The notes beneath the pieces are model-generated. The model saw nothing but the letters and a program-made list of their open reading frames with translations. It searched no databases and was not told the origin of the DNA. A DNA stretch of 6,668 nucleotides, taken from assembly GCA_027031685.1 (NCBI GenBank), contig JALVPS010000082.1:1-6668 (forward strand), given 5' to 3'. Both the position numbers and the translations under genes were made by a program. Source of the DNA: Gammaproteobacteria bacterium (GTDB taxonomy: Bacteria > Pseudomonadota > Gammaproteobacteria > UWMA-0217). Positions 1 through 6,400 of this stretch are shown here, piece by piece. Every line of letters begins with the position of its first letter. Position 1 is the first letter of the stretch.

Positions 1-1441
1 GTGCTGGCGCCGCGGACGCTGCGGTGCCGGCCACCGGAGCAGCCGGCTGCTGGCCAGCCGGGGCGGCCGGGGCAGTGGCGGGTGCGGCCTGGCCACCGGC
101 AGGGGCCTGAGCGGCGGCGGCCTGCGCTGCCTGCTGTTCACCGCCGGCGGCCTGCTCGCTGGCCGTAGGCTTCTTCTTGAAGAAGTCGAACAGGGACTTC
201 TTCTTCGGCTGCTCGGCTGCCGGCGCCTCGGCGGTCTTTTCTGCCGGCGCGGCGGCTTTGGTCTGCGCCGGCGCCCCAGCCTGTGCGGGTGCTTCGGCGG
301 CAGCCTTGGCCTGCCCCTGGGACTCGCTCGCTACGGCAGCCTGTTCGGCGGCGGCCGGCTGTGCAGGCGTCTCGGCGGTAGCCTTGCCTTCTGCCGCGGT
401 GGCGGTTTCCTCAGCGGCCGGGGCCTTGGCCTCCTTCTTGCGCAGGAGGAAGTCGAACAGAGACTTCTTCTCCTGCGGCTGCTCGGCGGCGACCTCGGCG
501 GCTTTTCCCGCCGACGTGGCCTGCTCGGCCGGAGCGGCTTCGGCCTGTGCGGGCGCCTCGGCCGGCGCTTCGGCAGCCGCCTTGGCCTGTGCCTGTGCCT
601 GGGCCTCGCCTGCTGGGGCAGTGGCCTGTTCGGTGGCGGCCGGCTGGGCGGGCGCCCCGGCGGCGGCCTTGCCTTCTGCCGCGGTGGCGGTTTCCTCAGC
701 GGCCGGGGCCTTGGACTCCTGCTTGCGCAAGAAGAAGTCGAACAGGGACTTCTTTTCCTGCTTCTCCTGCTTCTCCTGCGTCTGCTCGGCAGCGGTCTCG
801 GTGGCCTTTTCTGCCGGCACGGCGGCTTTGGCCTGCGCCTGTGCGGGTGCTTCGGCAGCAGCCTTGGCCTGCCCCTGGGACTCGCTCGCCGTGGCGGCCT
901 GTTCGGCGGCGCCGGTCGCCACCGCTTTGGCGGCCTTGCCCGCCTGCTCGCCGGCGGCCTGGAAGACCTGTTCCAGTGCGCCGTTTTTACCGGCTTTGGC
1001 CTGCTGAGCCTCGACAGGCTGGGCGGGCTTCTGGGCCGCGCCCGTGGACTGCACCGGCGGTGCAAAGCGGGGCATGGCCTGACCCACACCCTGGAGGGCC
1101 TGCTGGTTGGCTTGGGCGATGGCCCGCTTCTGTTCATGGCTGAGGCCAGCGCCCTGGCCTGCAGGGGCAGCGGTCTGCCCGGTGCCGGCCGCCTGGCCGG
1201 CATCCGCCGCGGCGGTCTCCTGGCCAGCCCCGCCTGCGCCGGCCGATGCCTGGGCCGAGCCCTCCTCATGGGCGGGTGCGGCAGCGGTTTCCTCCTGGCC
1301 TGCCGTGGCCACCTCGTGGTCCGTCCGCTGTGTTCCCCCCCGCCAGCTGGCCAGGTCGGACCAGTTGAGCAAGGCATAGACGACGGTGATGAGGATCAGG
1401 GTCAGGACCGGTCGGCCTGTCATCCATTTCAAGAAATACAT
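1..1441 (-). CDS. Membrane-anchored Ala/Gln/Pro/Lys-rich repetitive protein, partial (C-terminus beyond the window)
   Basis: I translated this frame directly: 480 codons from the ATG at 1441-1439 to the window edge without a stop. Residues 1-11 are a short N-terminus with K5 and R10, and about 12-27 form one hydrophobic helix (VLTLILITVVYALLNW). From about residue 40 on, the protein is low-complexity, dominated by Ala, Gln, Pro, Glu, Lys and Gly, with no Cys, and no Trp after residue 33. Three units of about 90-95 residues (roughly 177-260, 261-355 and 356-430) each carry a KKSLFDF motif, at 230, 325 and 414. The positive-inside rule mildly favours N-in/C-out, but charges are nearly balanced and the reverse is possible. 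The general build (one N-terminal span, long Ala-rich region) recalls TolA, but no TolA C-terminal domain can be seen. I do not recognise the family. The start is supported by GAGAGG 8 nt upstream. It follows the ATPase gene by 53 bp, with no terminator seen between, so co-transcription is likely. The function is unknown; a partner or adaptor of the ATPase is an inference. Confidence 0.85.
   Translation of the reverse strand, partial: MYFLKWMTGRPVLTLILITVVYALLNWSDLASWRGGTQRTDHEVATAGQEETAAAPAHEEGSAQASAGAGGAGQETAAADAGQAAGTGQTAAPAGQGAGLSHEQKRAIAQANQQALQGVGQAMPRFAPPVQSTGAAQKPAQPVEAQQAKAGKNGALEQVFQAAGEQAGKAAKAVATGAAEQAATASESQGQAKAAAEAPAQAQAKAAVPAEKATETAAEQTQEKQEKQEKKSLFDFFLRKQESKAPAAEETATAAEGKAAAGAPAQPAATEQATAPAGEAQAQAQAKAAAEAPAEAPAQAEAAPAEQATSAGKAAEVAAEQPQEKKSLFDFLLRKKEAKAPAAEETATAAEGKATAETPAQPAAAEQAAVASESQGQAKAAAEAPAQAGAPAQTKAAAPAEKTAEAPAAEQPKKKSLFDFFKKKPTASEQAAGGEQQAAQAAAAQAPAGGQAAPATAPAAPAGQQPAAPVAGTAASAAPA
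152..913 (-). repeat. Three in-frame coding repeats of about 270-285 bp, each with a KKSLFDF motif
   Basis: Approximate units on the minus strand are 913-662, 661-377 and 376-152. Each has an Ala/Gln/Pro-rich stretch followed by KKSLFDF(F/L) and a basic end; motif copies are at 754-722, 469-434 and 205-170. Units 1 and 2 share a nearly identical segment after the motif, encoding AAEETATAAEGKA. Units 1 and 3 share a nearly identical segment before it, encoding ASESQGQAKAAAEAPAQA, with mostly identical codons. Identity at the DNA level points to fairly recent internal duplication or recombination rather than only selection for composition. Exact unit borders are approximate because the filler is low-complexity. 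Confidence 0.8.
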
Positions 1442-1449
1442 AGATTCAA

Positions 1450-1455
1450 CCTCTC
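1450..1455 (-). promoter_or_regulatory. Ribosome binding site of the repetitive membrane protein gene
   Basis: On the minus strand GAGAGG lies 8 nt before the ATG at 1441. It decides the start: the next in-frame ATG, at codon 7, would remove the positive residue K5 from the N-terminal flank and has no comparable site in front of it. Confidence 0.75.
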
Positions 1456-1494
1456 ACTCGGCTTTTCTCGTTTGTGTGGCTGAAGCCCGCCGGC

Positions 1495-2142
1495 TCAGCC
1501 CTGAATGAACAGCGTGGAAAACAGCACGGTAGCCAACGCGTTCATCTCCGCGGCCGCCTTGCTGCGCGGCTCCAGTTCGAACACGGCCAAACCCTCGCTG
1601 AAGGAGCGGCGGAAGGTGGTGCGCTGACCCAGTCGCGCGGTGACGAACTTGAGCCCGTCCAGCTGGCGCAGGGCCTCCTGTGTCTCGGCGGTCTCGCGCA
1701 CGGCGGGATTGGTGTCGGCGCGGTTGATGAAGGCCAGCAGTTCCGGGCGGCGCTTTTTTTTCGCCCTGGCGGCCCGTTCAACGATGTCGATGAAGCGCTG
1801 CGTGGACCAGACGTCGGCTTGGCTGGGCGGTACGGGGATGACGACCCGATCGGCCCGGGCCACGGCCTCTTCCAACCCGGCCATGTTGGCCGTGCCCACG
1901 TCGATGATCACCTCCCTGTCGGCTGCGCGGGAGCGCTTTAGGCCGCGCAGATCGTCACTCACCTGCAATGTGGGCTCGTACCCCTCCTCCTCGCGAATCT
2001 CGGCCACGTCATGGAGGGTCGCCTGGGGGTCCAGATCGTACACATCCACCGGGAAGTCGTGCACCGCCAGCCAGACGGCGAGATTGAAGCTCACGGTACT
2101 CTTGCCGGTACCGCCCTTGAGGGACCCGACTACGGTGATCAT
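1495..2142 (-). CDS. ParA/MinD-family P-loop ATPase (small, single-domain)
   Basis: This 215-residue protein has the deviant Walker A box KGGTGKST at residues 9-16, with the signature lysine K9 and the P-loop lysine K14. The second motif is DLDPQAT at 36-42, and the Walker B strand VIID is at 78-81. The Walker B is followed by Val-Gly rather than the common Thr-Pro-Pro. There is no N-terminal helix-turn-helix extension, so it belongs with the short ParAs (type Ib, McdA-like, MinD-like, BcsQ-like) rather than long plasmid ParAs. A basic cluster at 128-132 (KKKRR) and arginines at 170-179 could serve non-specific DNA binding; this is inference. Family members dimerise on ATP and position plasmids, chromosomes, carboxysomes, chemoreceptors or envelope machines. 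No ParB gene follows. Instead there is a membrane-anchored repetitive protein 53 bp downstream, the likeliest partner. The start is firm because the family fold begins at once (MITVVGSLKGG). I see no good Shine-Dalgarno, and the predicted leader is only about 12 nt. The cargo is unknown. Confidence 0.92.
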   Translation of the reverse strand: MITVVGSLKGGTGKSTVSFNLAVWLAVHDFPVDVYDLDPQATLHDVAEIREEEGYEPTLQVSDDLRGLKRSRAADREVIIDVGTANMAGLEEAVARADRVVIPVPPSQADVWSTQRFIDIVERAARAKKKRRPELLAFINRADTNPAVRETAETQEALRQLDGLKFVTARLGQRTTFRRSFSEGLAVFELEPRSKAAAEMNALATVLFSTLFIQG

Positions 2143-2160
2143 GGGACGATCGTGAATTCC

Positions 2161-2189
2161 GTTATGACTTGTGCGGCCAAGTCTAGCAA
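2161..2189 (-). promoter_or_regulatory. Candidate sigma70-like promoter of the ParA-type ATPase gene, with an inverted repeat in the spacer
   Basis: Read on the minus strand, TTGCTA (2189-2184) and CATAAC (2166-2161) are 17 bp apart, each matching 4 of 6 consensus positions. The spacer holds the perfect inverted repeat GACTTG-N6-CAAGTC (2166-2183), which would suit an operator. The predicted transcription start, at about 2154, leaves a leader of about 12 nt before the ATG at 2142. The call is by eye only. Confidence 0.45.
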
Positions 2190-2264
2190 TGTTTGCCGCC
2201 GCAGCCTACACGCGCAGAAGGCGTCGGGACAGGGAGAAAAAGGGGGGTGGAAATCGGGCATGGC

Positions 2265-2300
2265 GAAAATGGAAAGGCCCCGCCAGGTGACGGGGCCCCT
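2265..2300 (-). terminator. Intrinsic terminator downstream of the sulfur globule-like gene
   Basis: On the minus strand GGCCCCG (2288-2297 region, arm 2291-2297) and CGGGGCC (2276-2282) form a 7-bp GC stem with an 8-nt loop. Three further A-T/G-T pairs can extend it outward. A U-rich but interrupted run, TTTCCATTTT, follows. It begins 17 nt past the stop codon of the upstream gene and separates that gene from the ATPase transcription unit. Confidence 0.75.
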
Positions 2301-2313
2301 CCGTTCGCCAATG

Positions 2314-2721
2314 TTACTTGGCGGCAGGCGCTTGCTGGGCAGCGGGGGCCTGCGTGGCGGGAGCGGCCGGAGCGGCCGGCGGAGCCGGCGGAGCCACCGG
2401 CGGGTAGCCGTAAGGCGCGTAGGGCGCACCCCAGTAGTACGGATAGTAGCCGTAACCCCAGTAGGGAGCGCCATAGCCGTAGCCATAGCCACGACCATAA
2501 CCACGACCATGACCGGAACCACGACCGGAAACGTTGAAGTCGAAGTCGCCACCGCCGAACATGTCGCTCAGCATGTCGCCGAAGCCATCGCCCCAGCCAT
2601 TACCCCAGCCGCGGCTCCAGCCGGGACCGTCCCACGGACCCCACCAGGCATTGGCACTGCTCAGGGGCAGGGCCGCTGCGCCAGCGATTACAGCTACTGC
2701 AGCAATCTTAGAAAGTTTCAT
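2314..2721 (-). CDS. Probable sulfur globule protein (SgpA/SgpB-like envelope protein)
   Basis: This is a 135-residue secreted protein. A clear Sec signal peptide covers residues 1-25: K2 and K5, a hydrophobic core, and a cleavage site after ANA before WWGPW. The mature part, about 110 residues, has three zones. Residues 26-50 are Trp/Gly-rich (GWGNGWGDGFGD). Residues 67-107 are Gly/Tyr-rich with GRGYGRGYGYGYGAP. Residues 108-135 form a Pro/Ala/Gln tail. There is no Cys. Small size, signal peptide and Gly/aromatic richness match the known sulfur globule proteins of purple sulfur bacteria, which coat periplasmic (or extracytoplasmic) elemental sulfur globules during sulfide and thiosulfate oxidation. 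I assign this from composition and pattern memory, not an alignment. The Pro/Ala tail may be specific to this homologue. The start is supported by AGGAG 9 nt upstream. The gene has its own promoter and terminator, consistent with a highly expressed single-gene unit. The alternative is an unrelated Gly/Tyr-rich envelope protein. Confidence 0.72.
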   Translation of the reverse strand: MKLSKIAAVAVIAGAAALPLSSANAWWGPWDGPGWSRGWGNGWGDGFGDMLSDMFGGGDFDFNVSGRGSGHGRGYGRGYGYGYGAPYWGYGYYPYYWGAPYAPYGYPPVAPPAPPAAPAAPATQAPAAQQAPAAK

Positions 2722-2730
2722 ACCTTTACT

Positions 2731-2735
2731 CTCCT
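2731..2735 (-). promoter_or_regulatory. Ribosome binding site of the sulfur globule-like gene
   Basis: AGGAG on the minus strand, inside TAGGAGAG, lies 9 nt before the ATG at 2721. It is the strongest Shine-Dalgarno in the window and fits a highly translated structural protein. Confidence 0.8.
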
Positions 2736-2780
2736 AACAGAGTGAAATCTCCCAACTGCAACGCCACGGACGACTCGGGA

Positions 2781-2808
2781 GATATAAAGCCGTCCGCGTT
2801 TCCCTTAA
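2781..2808 (-). promoter_or_regulatory. Candidate promoter of the sulfur globule-like gene
   Basis: On the minus strand TTAAGG (2808-2803) and TATATC (2786-2781) are 16 bp apart. The -10 is reasonable (4 of 6) and the -35 weak (3 of 6), which could mean activator dependence. Two inverted repeats overlap it: GGGAGAT/ATCTCCC (2777-2783 with 2747-2753) and CGGACG/CGTCCG (2767-2772 with 2791-2796). The predicted start is near 2774, giving a leader of about 53 nt. The only AT-rich stretch between the two small genes is here. Confidence 0.4.
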
Positions 2809-2836
2809 GAACCATCGATTCCGCCACTGCCACCGT

Positions 2837-3307
2837 TCACCAGATGAACGGATAGAGCAGTCCCGGTACCGTGAGTGGCCAAGCCCCCGTGCCGAGCAAC
2901 GGATCAACCCCCGGCAACAGGCCGGTTCCCCAGCCCAGCCATCCCGGCAGCGTGAGCCCGGGCCAGATACCAGTGCCCGGCACCGTCGGGGTCACCACCG
3001 GCGGTGCCACGCCCGGCACACCCTGCGCCCCGGGTGGCAGCCACTCCCCCTGCACGTTGCCCGGCGGTGTGCGATTCACATACGGGGAGTAGTCCTCGGG
3101 TGGAAAATCCATGGCATCGGCGCCCGTTTCCCCTGCCGCCCCGAAACTGTCGCCGTAAAACTCCTCCGCCATCGCCATGGCCTGCGCACCGGCCACCAAC
3201 AATCCCACGCCCAGCACGGCACCGCGGAGAACCTGCTTCACGCCCCCACCAAACGAACCTGTACCTCCCAGAGGTATGCAGTCGCCTTGGAGCCTGTGCT
3301 TCGCCAT
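2837..3307 (-). CDS. Secreted Pro/Gly/Leu/Trp-rich small protein, function unknown
   Basis: The frame gives 156 residues from the ATG at 3307. I do not recognise the family. A good signal peptide begins at residue 23 (VKQVLRG, then a hydrophobic core), with likely cleavage after AMA at about 45-47. Starting at the GTG at 3241 would therefore give a standard exported protein of 134 residues. The ATG start has AGGT 9 nt upstream and fits the mapped promoter, but would put 22 extra residues before the signal. The mature region is acidic first (48-72, with EDYSPY), then Pro/Gly-rich. It ends with three related segments starting GTGIWP (111), GTGLLP (127) and GTGAWP (139), and a hydrophobic aromatic terminus, YPFIW. 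The mature protein has no Cys. It sits between the RND gene and the sulfur globule-like gene, so a role as another globule or envelope structural protein is possible but unproven. No terminator is seen after its stop. Confidence 0.75.
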   Translation of the reverse strand: MAKHRLQGDCIPLGGTGSFGGGVKQVLRGAVLGVGLLVAGAQAMAMAEEFYGDSFGAAGETGADAMDFPPEDYSPYVNRTPPGNVQGEWLPPGAQGVPGVAPPVVTPTVPGTGIWPGLTLPGWLGWGTGLLPGVDPLLGTGAWPLTVPGLLYPFIW

Positions 3308-3341
3308 CGCTGAGGTACCTGGTTCAAATCTTCAGTTCACA

Positions 3342-3369
3342 AGCATAAGAATATACTGATATAGGTCAA
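3342..3369 (-). promoter_or_regulatory. Sigma70-like promoter of the secreted Pro/Gly-rich protein gene
   Basis: On the minus strand TTGACC (3369-3364, 5 of 6 to consensus) and TATGCT (3347-3342, 4 of 6) are 16 bp apart, in a locally AT-rich 112-bp gap within otherwise GC-rich DNA. The predicted start near 3335 leaves about 28 nt before the ATG at 3307. This separates the gene from the upstream RND gene, although no convincing terminator follows the RND stop. Confidence 0.6.
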
Positions 3370-3419
3370 ATGCCTAACATTTTTCCGATCAGTACGATCT
3401 TCCCGCTCGCAAACGGGCC

Positions 3420-6400
3420 TCATTTTTCGCTTTCGGAGGCATCCGGCCCACTGGTGTCCCCAACCCCCTTGAGCCGGATGCCGCGCCGGCCCTTGCCCCT
3501 GGGTCGGGAGGCCGCCTTCTTGGGCGCCGATGGCATACTGCCCGCAGACTCGCCGCCGACCGTCTCCTCCCGGGCGGCAAGAGCCTCGTCGCCAGCCGGT
3601 GCCTCTGCCGGTGCCGTGGCCTTGGGGGCTGACCTGGCGGAGGCGGCCTTTTTGCTGGTCGCGACCTTCTTCTTGGCAGCGACCTTTTTGGTGGCCGATT
3701 TCCTGGTGGCGGCCTTCTTCTTCGACGCGGCCTTTTTCTTGGCGGTGGCCTTCTTGATGGCCACCTTCTTTTTGGTGGCTGTCTTCCTAGTAGTGGTCTT
3801 GGGCTGGCTGGCAGGCCCGTCCGCGCCCCCCCCAGTCCCTTCTCCTTCCGCCGGGACCGTTTCAGAGGCCAACACATCGACCGCCGGCTCCCCGATCTTC
3901 GGGTCATCGGACGCGGCCGGCCGGGGCGCGGGCGCATCAACCGGAGCGGCAGTCGCGCCGCCGGAGGGGGCCGGGGCGGGACTGGCCGGGGCCGAGCCGG
4001 GCGCCCCACCGCCACTACCGCCGGGACCACCGCGCGGCTTGGTGAATCGCGCCGACAACATGCCGATCAGGCCCCTGAACAGGGAGAACAGGCCCTTGAG
4101 CAGCAGACCGAGGTAGATGCCCACGATGTGCAGGAAGCCGGCCAGCTTGGCGCCGAAGCCGCCACCCGCTGCCGTCTCCGCCTCGGCCAGCACCTCGGCC
4201 GGCGCGCCCTCGAAGTGGCGCCGTGCGCTGTAGCAGCCGAGGGGGATGATGAACAGCGTCAGGGCGGTGGACACCAGCACGCCGAACAGCAGCGACACGG
4301 CCATGCCCTGGAAGATGGGATCGAACAGGATCACGGACGAGCCGCCCACCAGCGCCAGGGCGGTGATGACGATGGGCCGCGTCCGCACCTGGCAGGCGGC
4401 GATGAGGGCGTCCAGCACCGGCACGCCCTCGCGGATGCGGTGGCCAGTGAAGTCCACCAGCAGGATAGAGTTGCGCACGATGATGCCCGCCAGGGCGATG
4501 AAGCCGATCATGGAAGTGGCGGTGAACTCGGCGTCCAGCAGCCAGTGGCCGGGGATGATGCCCACCAGGGTGAGCGGGATGGGCGCCATGATGATGGCCG
4601 GCAGCACGAAGTTGCCGAACTCCCACACCACCAGCATGTAGATGAGCACCAGCGCCACCATGAAGGCGATGCCCATGTCGCGGAAGGTCTCGTAGGTGAC
4701 GGTCCACTCACCACCCCACTCGAAGCTGGAGTGGAACTGGTTCTCGGGCGGGCCGTACCAGGACATCTCCAGCTCGCCCCCGTCGGGCGGCGTGTAGTCC
4801 TCCAGCTGGTCCATCACCTCCAGCATGCCGTAGATGGGCGCAGCCAGGTCGCCCACGGTTTCCGCCGTCACGAACTCCAGCGGCCGCAGGTCCTTGTGGA
4901 AGATGGTCAGGTCCTGCCACTCTCGCACCCAGCGCCCTAGTTCCGACAGGGGCACGATGCGCCCGTCACGGGTGCCCACCGGCAGCTGGCCAAGGCGACC
5001 GAAGTCCGAGCGCACCGACAGCGGCACCTCCAGCACGATGGGCGTCACGTCCAGCACCGACTGGTACTTGATGTCGCCCAGCTTGTAGCCGCCCATGGCC
5101 ATCTCCAGGGTGCGGTTCACATCGGCCACGGTCAGGCCCAGCTTCTGCACCTTCTCGCGGTCCACCACGAAGCGCCACACCTGATAGGGATCGGGCATGA
5201 GGGTGTCCACGTCGTCCAGGTGCGGGGCCTTCTCGAACATCTCCATCATGTCGCGCCCCACCTGGCGACGGGTGGCATCGTCCGGGCCATAGATCTCGGC
5301 CACCACCGACTGCAGCACGGGCGGGCCGGGCGGCATCTCCACCACCTGCTGGCGGCCGCCCGCCTCGCGCACGATGGGCTTGACGATGGCCCGCACCTGC
5401 TCGGCGATCTCGTGACTGGTGCGATCACGGTCCTTCTTGTTGAGCAGTTGCACCTGGACGTCCGCCTCCCAGGGGTTCTGACGCAGGTAGTAGTGGCGCA
5501 CCAAGCCATTGAAGTTGAAGGGTGAGGCGGTGCCCACGTAGGACTGCAGGGCGGTGACCTCCGGGATGCTGCGAATGGCGTCGGCCACGCGCGCCGTCAC
5601 GTTGGCCGTGTCGGGCAGGGCCGTGCCCTCCGGCATGTTGATGACGATGTTGAATTCGGGCTTGTTGTCCAGCGGCAGCATCTTCACCCGCACCGCCTTG
5701 AAGTAGAACAGCGAGATGCAGAGGAAGAACACCACGAACAGGGACACCAGGAAGATCTGGCCGCGGCGACGGTCCTCGATCATGGGCCGCAGCAGGCGGC
5801 GGTAGAAGCGGCCCAGCAGCTCCACCTCGCGGTGCTCCTTCTCCTCCGCCTTCTTCAGGGCGTGCATGGGCGGCCTGAGGCGGGTGGCCAGCCAGGGCGT
5901 GAAGACGAAGGCGGCGAACAGCGAGAACACCATGGCCACGCTGCCCAGCACCGGGATGGGCTCCATGTACGGGCCCATCATGCCGCGCACGGCGGCCATG
6001 GGCAGCAGGGCCGCCACCACCGTGAAGGTGGCCAGGATGGTGGGGTTGCCCACCTCGGCCACCGCGTCGATGGTGATGCCGGCGCTGACATCGGACTGTT
6101 CCAGCCAGCGGCGGTAGATGTTCTCCACCACCACGATGGCGTCGTCCACCAGGATGCCAATGGAGAAGATGAGGGCAAACAGGCTCACCCGGTCGATGGT
6201 GTAGTGCAGGATGAGGGCACCGAACACCGTGAACAGGATGACGATGGGGATGACGATGGCCACCACCATGGCCGCCCGCCAGGCGAGGAAGAACCACACC
6301 AGGATGACCACCGCGCCGGTGGCCACGAACAGCTTGAAGATCAGCTCGTTGACCTTCTCGCGCGCCGTCTCGCCGTAGTTGCGGGTGACGGCCACGTGCA

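Noticed and set aside
152..913. Regular repeats as a possible CRISPR array
   Set aside because: The units are about 270-285 bp, in frame and protein coding, without short palindromic repeats or unique spacers.
177..1377. Long open frames of Ala-, Pro- or Arg-rich composition on both strands opposite or overlapping the repetitive protein gene
   Set aside because: They are shadows of GC-rich repetitive coding DNA. The chosen frame has a membrane segment, a Shine-Dalgarno, coherent repeats and no stop over 480 codons; the others are Arg/Pro-rich with none of these.
1640..2155. Plus-strand frames antisense to the ParA-type ATPase
   Set aside because: The minus frame carries intact Walker motifs; the plus frames have no recognisable motif or ribosome site.
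2232..2250. Purine tract (A5 then G6) between the terminator and the ATPase promoter
   Set aside because: It is a simple homopolymer run with no associated hairpin or repeat copy; nothing further can be supported.
3321..3331. GGTTCAAATCT resembles a tRNA T-loop, hinting at a tRNA end or integration site
   Set aside because: The flanking bases do not form a T-stem and there is no acceptor stem or CCA nearby. It lies in the short leader of a protein gene and is probably chance.
3386..3420. Possible terminator after the RND stop (CCCG/CGGG and a GATC-flanked near-palindrome)
   Set aside because: The stems are only 4 bp or mismatched, and no proper T-run follows on the minus strand, so I do not call it.
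4128..4940. 270-codon plus-strand frame rich in His, Gln and Asp, antisense to the RND gene
   Set aside because: It lies wholly opposite conserved RND transmembrane and porter sequence, and its composition is what the antisense of GC-rich codons gives. No domain is recognisable.
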